This document shows positions 55,652 to 64,000 of a stretch of DNA of 64,000 bases, piece by piece; position 1 is the stretch's first letter; each line of letters begins with the position of its first letter. Below the pieces are notes generated by a model, which was given only the letters and a program-made list of their open reading frames with translations, did no database searches and had not been told where the DNA came from. The position numbers were made by a program, and so were the translations under genes. This DNA is from Aliiroseovarius lamellibrachiae. GTDB lineage: Bacteria; Pseudomonadota; Alphaproteobacteria; Rhodobacterales; Rhodobacteraceae. The stretch is from assembly GCF_018599245.1 (NCBI RefSeq), contig NZ_JAHEVJ010000003.1, positions 62,001 through 126,000 on the forward strand. The letters run 5' to 3'.

Positions 55652-56653
55652 ATGAAATTCCTTACGATGGCCGCATCTGCGCTGGCCCTGACCGTTTCAA
55701 TGGGCACCGCAAACGCCGCCTGTGACGACGGCGAGATTGTGATCAAGTTCAGCCACGTAACCAACGCCGACAAGCACCCCAAAGGGATCGCGGCGTCTTT
55801 GCTGGCGGACCGTGTGAACAAAGAGATGGACGGCAAGGCGTGCATGGAAGTGTACCCGAACTCGACCCTTTATAACGACAACCAAGTGCTTGAGGCGATG
55901 CTGCAAGGCGACGTTCAGATGGCCGCGCCAAGCCTGTCGAAATTCGAAGCCTTCACCAAGAAATTCCGCATTTTTGACCTGCCGTTCATGTTCAAAAACA
56001 TGGATGCTGTGGATGCGTTCCAACAGTCGGAAACCGGTCAGGCGATGAAAGAAAGCATGACCCGTCGTGGTCTGTTGGGCCTGGCGTTCTGGCACAATGG
56101 TCTGAAGCAGTTTTCAGCCAACAAACCGCTTGAGCTGCCGACGGATGCGGCTGGCCTGAAATTCCGTGTTCAAACCTCGGACGTGCTGGTGGCACAGATG
56201 GAAGCCATCGGGGCAAGCCCACAGCCAATGGCATTTTCCGAAGTTTACGGCGCGCTGCAAACCGGCGTTGTGGATGGTCAGGAAAACACCTGGTCGAACA
56301 TCTACGGCAAAAAGTTCTTTGAGGTTCAGGACGGCGTGACCGAGACCAACCACGGCATCATTGATTACCTCGTTGTGACCAATGTTGACTGGTGGGAAGG
56401 TCTGCCCGCCGATGTGCGTGACCAGCTGTCCACCATCATGAGCGAAGTGTCCAAAACCCGCAACGGCGAAGCCTTTGCTGTGAATGAAGCCGCCAAGCAA
56501 TCTGTCATCGATGCCGGCAGCACCGTGCGCCAATTGACCGCTGAACAGCGCGCGGCCTGGGTTGCCGCGATGAAGCCAGTTTGGTCGAAGTTTGAAGGCG
56601 ACGTCGGCGCCGAAAACATCGAAGCTGCGCAAAAAATCAACGGAATGCACTAA
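55652..56653 (+). CDS. dctP: TRAP transporter substrate-binding protein DctP
   Basis: Periplasmic C4-dicarboxylate receptor for a TRAP transporter. 333 residues. A signal peptide (cleavage near TANA|A, about 24-25) precedes the DctP fold with FKFSHVTNADKHPKG-like start (IKFSHVTNADKHPKG), the substrate-arginine region GLKFRVQTSDVLVAQME (about 170-186; Arg near 173) and EVYGALQTGVVDGQENTW (about 200-217). Start: ATG 55652 with GGGAGGA. First gene of dctPQM, 116 bp from dctQ. Confidence 0.94.
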   Translation: MKFLTMAASALALTVSMGTANAACDDGEIVIKFSHVTNADKHPKGIAASLLADRVNKEMDGKACMEVYPNSTLYNDNQVLEAMLQGDVQMAAPSLSKFEAFTKKFRIFDLPFMFKNMDAVDAFQQSETGQAMKESMTRRGLLGLAFWHNGLKQFSANKPLELPTDAAGLKFRVQTSDVLVAQMEAIGASPQPMAFSEVYGALQTGVVDGQENTWSNIYGKKFFEVQDGVTETNHGIIDYLVVTNVDWWEGLPADVRDQLSTIMSEVSKTRNGEAFAVNEAAKQSVIDAGSTVRQLTAEQRAAWVAAMKPVWSKFEGDVGAENIEAAQKINGMH

Positions 56654-56769
56654 GCATCCCTTCCGGGGCCTGCCACGCGCGGGCCCCGAACACTCTTGAA
56701 TATCCGACAAAAATTTCCTGCACGATAGTTGCACCCCGCCGCATCAGGCGACGTAAGGGGAGGGGACAG

Positions 56770-57450
56770 ATGAGCCATTCATCCACACTAAAACACGGGT
56801 TCGAAGAGACGGCGATTGCGCTGCTTTTGGGCTTGATGACGATGATCACCTTTGTAAATGTTGTGCTGCGTTATCTGTTCAACAGTTCTATCATCTGGGG
56901 GCTGGAGGTCACGTTGATCCTGTTTGCCTGGCTGGTTTTGCTGGGCGTGAGCTACGGCGTGAAAGTCACCGCCCATCTTGGGGTGGATGCGCTGACCAAC
57001 ATCATGTCGCCGGGCTGGCGCAAGGCCGTGGCGTTGATGGCAGGGGCCGTTTGCATCGTCTATTCCTTCCTGCTTTTGAAAGGCGCGTGGGATTACTGGG
57101 CGCCTTATGCCGAACTCAGCCGCACCTCTGGTCGCTGGTTTCCCACCGGGTTTGAACAGACCCGCGGGCAAAGCTTTTACATCACCGATCAGGTGCCGAT
57201 GCCGGGGATCCTGCGTTTCTTGGAAGACTGGATCAACTACGGTGAGACCTATGACAAGCTGCCGCGTGTGGTGCCTTATATCATCCTGCCCGTTGGCACG
57301 GCGCTTTTGCTTTTCCGCTTTGTGCAGGCCACGATCCGCATCTGGACCGGGGCGCAAGACAGCCTGATCGTCAGCCACGAAGTGGAAGATGAGATCGAAC
57401 AGCTGCAAGCCGACCATGATGCCACCGAACATACAAAATCAGGGACCTGA
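56770..57450 (+). CDS. dctQ: TRAP transporter small membrane subunit DctQ
   Basis: 226 residues. Four membrane helices, with the family pattern TFVNVVLRYLFNSSIIWGLEVTLILFAWLV (about 30-60, given here as key residues) and GVSYGVKVTAHLGVD (about 66-80). A longer-than-usual polar loop lies around 110-150. Bridges DctP and DctM. It starts at ATG 56770 after GGGGAGGGG and stops 3 bp before dctM. Confidence 0.94.
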   Translation: MSHSSTLKHGFEETAIALLLGLMTMITFVNVVLRYLFNSSIIWGLEVTLILFAWLVLLGVSYGVKVTAHLGVDALTNIMSPGWRKAVALMAGAVCIVYSFLLLKGAWDYWAPYAELSRTSGRWFPTGFEQTRGQSFYITDQVPMPGILRFLEDWINYGETYDKLPRVVPYIILPVGTALLLFRFVQATIRIWTGAQDSLIVSHEVEDEIEQLQADHDATEHTKSGT

Positions 57451-57453
57451 CCC

Positions 57454-58845
57454 ATGGATGTACTCTTTCTTTTCCTAATGGTTGTTGGGTTCTTGATGCT
57501 CGGCGTGCCGATTGCGGTGTCGCTGGGGATGAGCTCGATCATCTTCCTTTTGCTCTTTTCTGAAACCTCGCTGGCGTCAGTTGCGCAAAGTTTCTATCAG
57601 GCCCAGGCGGGGCACTATACCCTTCTGGCGATCCCGTTTTTCATCCTCGCCTCAAGCTTTATGTCAACCGGCGGCGTGGCGCAGCGGATCATCCGTTTCT
57701 CCATCGCTTGTGTGGGGCATATGCGCGGCGGTCTGGCGATTGCGGGTGTCTTTGCCTGTATGCTGTTTGCCGCCTTGTCCGGGTCAAGCCCGGCGACGGT
57801 TGTGGCGATCGGGACCATTGTCATCGCGGCGATGCAACAGGTGGGGTACTCAAAAGATTTCGCCGCGGGCGTGATCTGTAACGCGGGCACCTTGGGCATC
57901 CTCATTCCACCTTCCATCGTGATGGTGGTCTATGCCTCGGCGGTCGAAGTTTCCGTGGGCCGGATGTTCCTTGCGGGCGTTATTCCCGGGCTGTTGGCCG
58001 GCATCATGCTGATGATCGCCATCTATGTCATCGCCACCATCCGCAATATGCCAAAAGGCGAGTTCGGCGGCTGGAAAGAGGTGTTCGCCAGCTTTTCAGA
58101 CGCGGTCTGGGGGCTTTTGCTGATCGTGATCATCATGGTTGGCATCTACGGCATTCCCGGCATCACCGGCGCGCTTTTCACCCCAACAGAAGCCGCCGCT
58201 GTGGCCTCGGTCTACGCCTTTCTTGTTGCGACCTTCATCTACCGCGATATGGGCCCCTTGGCGGACAAAGGTGAGGGTAAAAAGACGCTGTTGCAAAAGC
58301 CACAGGCGCTGATCACAGCCTTTTTCCACGAAGACACCCGCAAGACGTTGTTTGATGCGGGCAAGCTGACCATCACCCTGATGTTCATCATCGCCAACGC
58401 GCTGATCCTAAAGCATGTTCTGACCGATGAGCAGATCCCACAACAAATCGCAGGCGCGATGCTGTCGGCGGGCTTTGGCAAGATTATGTTCCTGATCATC
58501 GTGAACATCATCCTGCTGATCGGTGGTCAATTTATGGAACCCTCGGGCCTGATCGTGATCGTCGCGCCTCTGGTCTTTCCCATCGCGATTGAGCTTGGCG
58601 TGGACCCGATCCACCTTGGCATCATCATGGTGGTGAACATGGAGATCGGCATGATCACACCACCTGTGGGTCTCAACCTTTTTGTGACCTCTGGCGTGGC
58701 CGGGATGCCGATGATGAAAGTGGTGAAAGCGGCCCTTCCGTTCCTCGCCGTGCTCTTCGTCTTCCTGATCATGGTGACCTATATTCCGTTCCTCTCAACT
58801 TGGTTGCCAACCACATTGATGGGACCAGAGATCATCACGAAATAG
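57454..58845 (+). CDS. dctM: TRAP transporter large membrane subunit DctM
   Basis: 463 residues, about 11-12 helices. Na+-coupled transport core. Conserved LFAALSGSSPATVVAIG (about 106-122) and NAGTLGILIPPSIVMVVYA (about 142-160) as in other DctM. A polar cytoplasmic insert of some 40 residues occurs near 265-305 (KGEGKKTLLQ...HEDTRKTLFDAG). Start: ATG 57454, 3 bp after dctQ. Confidence 0.95.
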   Translation: MDVLFLFLMVVGFLMLGVPIAVSLGMSSIIFLLLFSETSLASVAQSFYQAQAGHYTLLAIPFFILASSFMSTGGVAQRIIRFSIACVGHMRGGLAIAGVFACMLFAALSGSSPATVVAIGTIVIAAMQQVGYSKDFAAGVICNAGTLGILIPPSIVMVVYASAVEVSVGRMFLAGVIPGLLAGIMLMIAIYVIATIRNMPKGEFGGWKEVFASFSDAVWGLLLIVIIMVGIYGIPGITGALFTPTEAAAVASVYAFLVATFIYRDMGPLADKGEGKKTLLQKPQALITAFFHEDTRKTLFDAGKLTITLMFIIANALILKHVLTDEQIPQQIAGAMLSAGFGKIMFLIIVNIILLIGGQFMEPSGLIVIVAPLVFPIAIELGVDPIHLGIIMVVNMEIGMITPPVGLNLFVTSGVAGMPMMKVVKAALPFLAVLFVFLIMVTYIPFLSTWLPTTLMGPEIITK

Positions 58846-58848
58846 AAA

Positions 58849-58873
58849 AGGCGGGGATGATCTCCCCGCCGCA
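58849..58873 (+). terminator. Hairpin downstream of dctM
   Basis: GGCGGGGA, 5-nt loop, TCCCCGCC six bases past the dctM stop. No T-run follows, so it may protect the mRNA end rather than terminate. Confidence 0.5.
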
Positions 58874-58993
58874 CTCTCTACTTCAAAAGACGCAAACCTT
58901 AGTGGGGGTCAGGGCTGGAATGTCCTGGCCCCCAATCACTTGTTACAACCTAAATCCGTTCTACAAGGCAAAGGTTGCGAAATCGAAAACAAG

Positions 58994-59188
58994 TCACTGT
59001 TTCAGCTTGCAGGTCTTGATGCCCAGAAGCGAATAGGCCGGGCAGCTGCCGATCAGGCCTGTGACCAATGGCACAATACCGATCAGCGCCCAAATCGGCC
59101 CGCCTGCGAATGCGTACCAACCGATCAGGGCCAAACCTGCGACAATGCGAAGGATACGGTCGATGGAACCAGCGTTTTTCTTAAACAT
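58994..59188 (-). CDS. DUF2892 (YgaP-like) small membrane protein
   Basis: 64 residues. Starts MFKKNAGSIDRILRIVAG (ATG 59188 after AAAGGACA), two membrane helices, and ends with LIGSCPAYSLLGIKTCKL, whose two cysteines are usual for this group. It is related to the membrane part of the rhodanese YgaP; here the rhodanese domain is absent. Located just downstream of a Crp/Fnr-type regulator on the same strand, a pairing seen in other proteobacteria. Confidence 0.85.
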   Translation of the reverse strand: MFKKNAGSIDRILRIVAGLALIGWYAFAGGPIWALIGIVPLVTGLIGSCPAYSLLGIKTCKLKQ

Positions 59189-59284
59189 GAGATTGTCCTT
59201 TCTGTCTGTTGCCCCAGTGTTAAGACGGCGCGCGCAGAAAGGCATGTGACCCTGTCACACAGAAATGGATTTTAGAGACCGCCG

Positions 59285-59944
59285 TTACATCGCAGGCCCG
59301 CGCCGCAACTCCTCTAGCTCCGCGCGGTTTAACGCAATCACCGTGCCGCGCTCATGGCCAACCAAGCCCGCCTGCGCCATTTTGTCCAAGCGTCGCGACA
59401 CAACTTCGCGCGCGGTGCCAATGGCGGTGGCAATCTCGGCTTGGGTCATCTTTAGGCAATTGTCCGGCCCCGCCCGGTCCAGAATAAGGGCCGCCAACCG
59501 CGCCTCAACCGACATAAAACTCACATTCTCAATCAGTTGCATCATCGCCTGCATCCGGTCGGCAAAGGCCCCAAACACCATACGGCGAAACTTGGGTGAG
59601 CTGTCGATCAGTGCAAAAAACACATCGCGTGGGATCAACACCATTTTTGTTGCTGTCTCTGCAGTGGCTTCGCCAGTGTAATCCTCGCCGCCCAACAGAC
59701 CCAATGTGGATTGAATACAGCTTTGCCCCGGCGCGACCCGATAGAGCAGAATATCGCGCCCATTTGGCCCCACAAGATTAACATCGACCTGTCCAGAGAG
59801 TACAAACACATAGCCTTTCACCGCCTCACCGGGGCAGAAAAGCACCGCCCCTTTGGGTACGGACATCGGCGACAATGTGTCCAGTAATGCCCGCGCGGGC
59901 GCTTCCAGTTGCGCGATATCCAAAGTGTCTTGGGTCCAGCTCAT
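59285..59944 (-). CDS. Crp/Fnr family transcriptional regulator
   Basis: 219 residues. Cyclic-nucleotide-binding-like domain (VFVLSGQVDVNLVGPNGRDILLYRV, about 47-71, key residues GQV and GRD) and C-terminal helix-turn-helix (MTQAEIATAIGTAREVVSRRLDKM, about 165-188). The N-terminal cysteines of Fnr-type iron-sulfur binding are missing (only C37 and C76 visible), so it is not a typical O2 sensor. The neighbouring DUF2892 gene, 96 bp downstream, is a likely target or operon partner. Start: ATG 59944. Confidence 0.88.
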   Translation of the reverse strand: MSWTQDTLDIAQLEAPARALLDTLSPMSVPKGAVLFCPGEAVKGYVFVLSGQVDVNLVGPNGRDILLYRVAPGQSCIQSTLGLLGGEDYTGEATAETATKMVLIPRDVFFALIDSSPKFRRMVFGAFADRMQAMMQLIENVSFMSVEARLAALILDRAGPDNCLKMTQAEIATAIGTAREVVSRRLDKMAQAGLVGHERGTVIALNRAELEELRRGPAM

Positions 59945-59948
59945 GGGG

Positions 59949-60051
59949 GATGCCTCCGGCGGGGATATTTAAGACAAGAAAAAAGCCGATACGCAGCGTT
60001 TCCTTTTTCTTGCTGAAAATACCTCGGGGGTACAAGGGGGCAGCGCCCCCT
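59949..60051. repeat. Dispersed intergenic repeat, copy D (two inverted halves)
   Basis: Left half: GATGCCTCCGGCGGG GATATTT, AAG, ACAAG and A-run. Right half inverted: read on the minus strand, CCCGAG GTATTTT, CA, GCAAG and A-run, and then GGGGGC-AGC-GCCCCC. It lies between the crp start and the mmsB stop. Confidence 0.8.
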
Positions 60052-60080
60052 TGCTTGGGTTTGCGACTGAATTTGGGCTG

Positions 60081-60953
60081 TTAGCCGCGGCCGCGTTTTT
60101 CAAAGCGCGGCAGCATGGCTGAGAAATCCATGCCCAAGCCGTCTTCATCCTCAACGAAATCCGTGTAAAGCTCGGTCGCGCGTTGACCCATTGGGGTGTC
60201 CGCATCCACCGCTTCTGCGGCTTGCTGGCTCAGGCGCAAATCCTTGAGCATCAGCTCAGACGCAAAGCCGGGTTTATAGTCGTTGTCAGCGGGCGAGGCT
60301 GGCCCCACACCGGGCGCCGGGCAATAGGCGTTCATGGTCCAGCTGTAACCAGATGAGGTCGACACAACGTCAAACATTTTTTGCCGGTCCAGACCCAATT
60401 TATCCGCCAAAGCAAAGGCTTCACAGGTGCCGGCCATGGTGATTCCAAGGATCATATTGTTACAGATTTTTGCCGCTTGGCCCGCACCGCTTTCCCCGCA
60501 ATGCACCGCTTTTTGACCCATAATGTCAAAGAGCGGATCAGCCTTGGCAAAGGCGTCTGCCGAGCCACCTGCCATAAAGGTCAGCGTGCCGCCAGCGGCC
60601 CCGCCAACGCCGCCGGACACCGGCGCATCCACCGCCAAAAGCCCGGCCGCCACGGCCTGTTTTGCCACCGCGCGCGCGCTTTCCACGTCAACGGTTGAGC
60701 AATCGACAAAAGCTGCGCCTTTTTCCATCACCGGTATAATCTCATTGGCCACCGCACGAAGGATATTGCCGTTGGGCAACATGGTCACCACCACATCCGC
60801 GCCTTTGACAGCATTCGCCCCGGTGTCGGCCATGCTCACGCCGTCAATGGCCACATCTGCCATATCAAAACCCGTGACCTCATGCCCCGCTTTGGCAAGA
60901 TTTGCAGCCATCGGGCCACCCATATTCCCAAGTCCAATAAATCCGATTTTCAT
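60081..60953 (-). CDS. mmsB: 3-Hydroxyisobutyrate dehydrogenase
   Basis: NAD-dependent oxidation of 3-hydroxyisobutyrate to methylmalonate semialdehyde in valine degradation. 290 residues. Rossmann loop GFIGLGNMGGPMAANL (4-19), substrate-binding DAPVSGGVGGAAGGTLT (about 113-129), catalytic lysine in GAGQAAKICNNM (Lys near 168). Start: ATG 60953, 12 bp after the hydrolase gene. Confidence 0.93.
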   Translation of the reverse strand: MKIGFIGLGNMGGPMAANLAKAGHEVTGFDMADVAIDGVSMADTGANAVKGADVVVTMLPNGNILRAVANEIIPVMEKGAAFVDCSTVDVESARAVAKQAVAAGLLAVDAPVSGGVGGAAGGTLTFMAGGSADAFAKADPLFDIMGQKAVHCGESGAGQAAKICNNMILGITMAGTCEAFALADKLGLDRQKMFDVVSTSSGYSWTMNAYCPAPGVGPASPADNDYKPGFASELMLKDLRLSQQAAEAVDADTPMGQRATELYTDFVEDEDGLGMDFSAMLPRFEKRGRG

Positions 60954-60965
60954 GGCGTTCTCTCC

Positions 60966-61994
60966 TTAAAAACTCAGTTCTTTGTCGCCCAAAGGGGCGA
61001 GCATATTGTCCACCGCGTCAGGCGGCAAATTGTCCAGCGTGTGTTTCCAGTTCGGGGCGCGATCTTTGTCGATCACCGCCGCCCGAATGCCTTCGATCAG
61101 GTCCGATTGTGCCAGCGCGCGATAGACAAACCGGTATTCCAGCATCAGCGCGGGCCGGACATGACCTTCGTCTTGCAAACGGTGAATGATATCGACCGCG
61201 CAGGCCATCGACAGCGGCGAGTTCCGCTCCAGCAGCTCCAAGGTGTTGGTCGCAAACTGGCTGTCTTCTGCGCGCAGTGACGCGATGATGGCCGGCAGGC
61301 TGCGCCCGCCAAAATGCGCATCAATCATTGGCTGCATCGCTGAGAGATTGCCGGGAATGGGCGGGATTTCCGCCTCATGTATATGGCTCGGATCCCCCGT
61401 CCGTTCCAGATCGGCAATCAACGCAGGCCACTGGGCTTGCGGGATCACATGGTCGGCAAATCCGGCGTGAATGGCATCCCCCGGCGCCAGTCGCGCCCCG
61501 GTGATGCCGATGTATTCGCCCAGATGCCCGGGCGCTTGGGCAAGGATCAACGACCCGCCCACATCCGGCACCAGACCAATGCCACATTCCGGCATCGCCA
61601 TGCGGGACGAGCGCGCCATGACGCGGTGCGACCCATGACAGCCAACGCCCACACCGCCGCCCATGGTGAAGCCCTGCATAAAGCTGACAATCGGCTTGGG
61701 GAATTCATAAAGCCGCGCGTTCATGCGGTATTCATCGCGCCAAAACGCTTGCGCGCGACTGTGATCGCCGGATTTTCCGATGTCGTAAATCTCGCGAATA
61801 TCACCGCCCGCACAAAACGCCCGATCCCCTTCGGCATCAATGATGATCAAATGCACGTCAGGGTCATCGACCCATGCAATCAGGGCCTCATCAATCGCCA
61901 AACACATCTCATAGCTTAGCGCATTTAACGCGTCTGGGCGGGTCAGAGTGATCCGCCCCGCCTTGCCAGATTTTCGAATAGAAATGTCCGCCAT
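60966..61994 (-). CDS. 3-Hydroxyisobutyryl-CoA hydrolase (enoyl-CoA hydratase superfamily)
   Basis: Releases CoA from 3-hydroxyisobutyryl-CoA in valine catabolism. 342 residues, longer than ordinary hydratases, as usual for HIBCH. Oxyanion segments AFCAGGDIREIYD (about 60-72) and GFTMGGGVGVGCHGSHRV (about 108-125), and the catalytic Glu in MPECGIGLVPDVGGS (about 135-149). The start overlaps the stop of the acyl-CoA dehydrogenase gene (TGATG). Confidence 0.9.
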   Translation of the reverse strand: MADISIRKSGKAGRITLTRPDALNALSYEMCLAIDEALIAWVDDPDVHLIIIDAEGDRAFCAGGDIREIYDIGKSGDHSRAQAFWRDEYRMNARLYEFPKPIVSFMQGFTMGGGVGVGCHGSHRVMARSSRMAMPECGIGLVPDVGGSLILAQAPGHLGEYIGITGARLAPGDAIHAGFADHVIPQAQWPALIADLERTGDPSHIHEAEIPPIPGNLSAMQPMIDAHFGGRSLPAIIASLRAEDSQFATNTLELLERNSPLSMACAVDIIHRLQDEGHVRPALMLEYRFVYRALAQSDLIEGIRAAVIDKDRAPNWKHTLDNLPPDAVDNMLAPLGDKELSF

Positions 61995-63145
61995 CAGCCG
62001 CGATCGCGTTCAGTCAACAGTTGGCGGGCAACGATCAAGCGCATGATTTCATTGGTGCCTTCCAGAATTTGGTGCACCCGCAAATCACGGACAATCTTCT
62101 CGATCCCATAGTCAGACAGATAGCCGTAGCCGCCGTGCAATTGCAGACATCCATTGGCCACATCAAAGGCCGCATCGGTGACCATCAGCTTGGCCATGGC
62201 GCAAAACTTTGACGCGTCATGGGTTTTGTTGTCGAGCTTCCACGCCGCTTGGCGCAGGAAAGTGCGCGCCGCTTGCAGGCGGGTTTCATATTCCGCCAGA
62301 CGGAATTGCAACGCTTGGAATTGGTCGATGGTTTTGCCAAAGGCCTTGCGTTCGCCCATGTATTGCAGGGTCAGGTCCAGCGCCTTTTGTGCGCCCCCCA
62401 ATGCCCCTGCGGAAATGTTCAAACGTCCGCCATCAAGGCCGGCCATTGCGTAAGAAAAGCCTTTGCCTTCCTCGCCCAAAAGGTTCTCGGCCGGGACCGC
62501 GCAATCGTCGAATTGAACCTGCGATGTGGGTTGGGCTTTCCAGCCCATTTTGCGTTCATTGGCGCCAAAGCTCAGACCCTTTGTGCCGTCTTCCACAACC
62601 AAGGTCGAAATCCCCTTGGGGCCGTCGTCGCCGGTGCGGCACATGGTGACGTAAACGTCGGAATACCCGCCGCCCGAAATGAAGGCTTTGTTGCCGTTCA
62701 TCACATAGCCACCTTCGGTCTTTTCCGCGCGGGTTTTAAGGGCGGCTGCGTCCGATCCTGACCCCGGTTCGGTCAGGCAATAAGAGAATATTTTCTCCAT
62801 CGAACACAGATCAGGCAGCCATTTCTGCTTGTCCTCTTCCTTGCCGAATTTGTCGATCATCCCGCCGCACATATTGTGGATCGACAGAAACGATCCCGCC
62901 GCGGGGCAGGACATCGCCAAAGCCTCAAACACCAATGTCGCATCCAGACGCGTCAGGCCAGATCCACCATATTCTTCAGACACATACAGCCCGCCAAAGC
63001 CCAGTTCCGCCAGACCTTTCCACAGCTCTTTCGGGATCGTGCCTTCGGCTTCCCATTTCTCAGCGTAAGGCGCGATGTTCTCTTCGCCGAAGCCTTTGGC
63101 CATATCAAAAATGAGGGTTTGTTCCTCGGAAAGCGCGAAATCCAT
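61994..63145 (-). CDS. Acyl-CoA dehydrogenase, probably isobutyryl-CoA dehydrogenase
   Basis: FAD enzyme; first gene of a valine-degradation operon. 383 residues. FAD/substrate segment YCLTEPGSGSDAAALKTRAE (about 123-142) and family end motif LEGTNEIMRLIVARQLL (about 362-378); DGGRLNISAGALGGAQ near 240. Short-chain branched-substrate specificity is inferred from the two downstream genes. Start: ATG 63145 (MDFALSEEQTLIFDMAKGF) after GGGAGAAG; the frame opens 16 codons earlier. Confidence 0.9.
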   Translation of the reverse strand: MDFALSEEQTLIFDMAKGFGEENIAPYAEKWEAEGTIPKELWKGLAELGFGGLYVSEEYGGSGLTRLDATLVFEALAMSCPAAGSFLSIHNMCGGMIDKFGKEEDKQKWLPDLCSMEKIFSYCLTEPGSGSDAAALKTRAEKTEGGYVMNGNKAFISGGGYSDVYVTMCRTGDDGPKGISTLVVEDGTKGLSFGANERKMGWKAQPTSQVQFDDCAVPAENLLGEEGKGFSYAMAGLDGGRLNISAGALGGAQKALDLTLQYMGERKAFGKTIDQFQALQFRLAEYETRLQAARTFLRQAAWKLDNKTHDASKFCAMAKLMVTDAAFDVANGCLQLHGGYGYLSDYGIEKIVRDLRVHQILEGTNEIMRLIVARQLLTERDRG

Positions 63146-63284
63146 GCTGTCTTCTCCCGTCCGCAAATGTTCAGAACCGTCTATACAGCGCAATTCTTAC
63201 AGGAGTTTTTCAAGAGGGACAAAGACAGCACGGCGGGCCTGTCATTTTCCCCTACGTCACTTGTCGCTCGCGGCTTGGAACGCC

Positions 63285-64000
63285 CTATAAATCCGCGTGA
63301 TATTCTTCAATCAGATGGCGCACCACGTCTTTTAAGGCCTCATTCACCGGCTTTTCGGCCTGAAGACTGTTCACGTAAACGGCGCGCTGCCGTTCAGACG
63401 AGGTCCCCTGGGTTAAAATCTCGCGCGCGGCTTCAATTTCGGCGGTGGATCCCAAGGCCTCGGCATCTTCTGCGGTCAGCTCAAACATCTCATCAAGAAG
63501 CTGATCAAAGGGCGTGATCTCCCCCAACCCGAAATCAATCAACCCCGCCGTGGTGCCATAGCGTTGCGCGCGCCAGCGGTTTTCAGAAATCAGGAAATTG
63601 TCATAGGTGCGCCAGCGTTGGTTTTGCTGCTTCAGCCGCCATAACATCCGGGTCAGCGCCTGGATCAAAGCGGCCAGCGACAGGGTGTGTTCAAGGCGCG
63701 GTTGCACATCACAAATCCGCGCCTCCAATGTGGGAAACCGGGCCGAGGGGCGCAAATCCCACCAAATCTTGGAACTGTCTTCAATCACGCCAATGTCCAC
63801 CAACGCCTGAACCGACCGTTCATATTCCGACCAACTGCTCAGATGTGGCGGCAAACCGGTGCGGGGCAGATTGTCAAATACGCTCAGACGGTAACTGGCC
63901 AGCCCCGTGTCTTCGCCCTGCCAAAACGGCGAACTGGACGACAGCGCCAGCAAATGCGGCAGGAAATAACTCAGTTGGTTCATCACATCGATGCGCGTGT
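63285..64000 (-). CDS. Carboxylate-amine ligase, GCS2 (YbdK-like) family, 5' part beyond window
   Basis: C-terminal 238 or so residues of a glutamate-cysteine-ligase-type 2 family protein. Seen: [35 protein letters not shown], a hallmark region (LSSSSPFW), then [19 protein letters not shown] and [10 protein letters not shown]. These are standard for YbdK-like ligases, which join an amino group to a glutamate-like acid; the natural substrate is uncertain. The ORF continues past the right edge. Confidence 0.85.
   Translation of the reverse strand, partial: TRIDVMNQLSYFLPHLLALSSSSPFWQGEDTGLASYRLSVFDNLPRTGLPPHLSSWSEYERSVQALVDIGVIEDSSKIWWDLRPSARFPTLEARICDVQPRLEHTLSLAALIQALTRMLWRLKQQNQRWRTYDNFLISENRWRAQRYGTTAGLIDFGLGEITPFDQLLDEMFELTAEDAEALGSTAEIEAAREILTQGTSSERQRAVYVNSLQAEKPVNEALKDVVRHLIEEYHADL

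Overview
The window is a contiguous chromosomal stretch of an alphaproteobacterium of the order Rhodobacterales, most likely the Roseobacter group. The basis is protein relatedness recognised by eye, moderately high GC, and gene neighbourhoods typical of that order: tat, serS, yajC-secDF, ccm and acnA in one run; a sulfite-reduction operon with a divergent Lrp regulator; dctBD next to a TRAP dctPQM operon. No rRNA, tRNA, CRISPR, prophage or insertion sequence was seen. Both edges cut a gene: ptsP on the left and a GCS2-type ligase on the right.

Layout. 1-10.8 kb: ptsP (partial), cysK, lysC, DUF1178, a NUDIX hydrolase, metG, an MFS transporter and an orphan ABC ATPase. 10.8-29.2 kb: an alpha/beta hydrolase, tatABC, a DUF815 ATPase, serS, an AT-richer membrane pentapeptide-repeat gene, yajC, a fused secDF, a TauE-like permease, a Mth938-like protein, ccmABCDG, an SDR, acnA and a DUF1223 protein. 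This block is largely envelope export and cytochrome c maturation. 29.2-40.4 kb: an LpxL-type acyltransferase, a solitary divergent fliG, purB, a secreted protein plus DUF6314 pair, a fosA-like gene, dnaB, pyrE, pyrC, two uncharacterised genes and a glycosyltransferase. 40.5-46 kb: a YeeE/YedE sulfur-transport pair, xdhC, a TRIC-type membrane protein, ridA, infC and an Ala-rich hendecad-repeat protein. 46-51 kb: fpr, DUF934, cysH, cysI, DUF2849 and a divergent Lrp regulator, which form a sulfite/APS assimilation module with its likely electron donor. 51-59 kb: a cytochrome P450, then dctB-dctD and dctPQM for C4-dicarboxylate uptake. 59-64 kb: DUF2892, a Crp/Fnr regulator, a three-gene valine-degradation operon and the partial GCS2 ligase.

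The least ordinary signals are small. They are an eight-fold CTAGTTTT microsatellite between cysK and lysC; an infC gene that appears to start at ATA and whose 3' end is triplicated; a three-unit array of paired hairpins behind fpr; a family of at least five intergenic repeats; a DctD without the GAFTGA loop and without the Walker A lysine, next to two operator-like palindromes; a nested inverted repeat over the promoter of the sulfur-transport pair; oppositely charged TatB and TatC tails; and a FosA-like protein with every catalytic residue in place. I found no convincing multi-gene system that is wholly new. All functions are assigned by reading motifs, without database searches.
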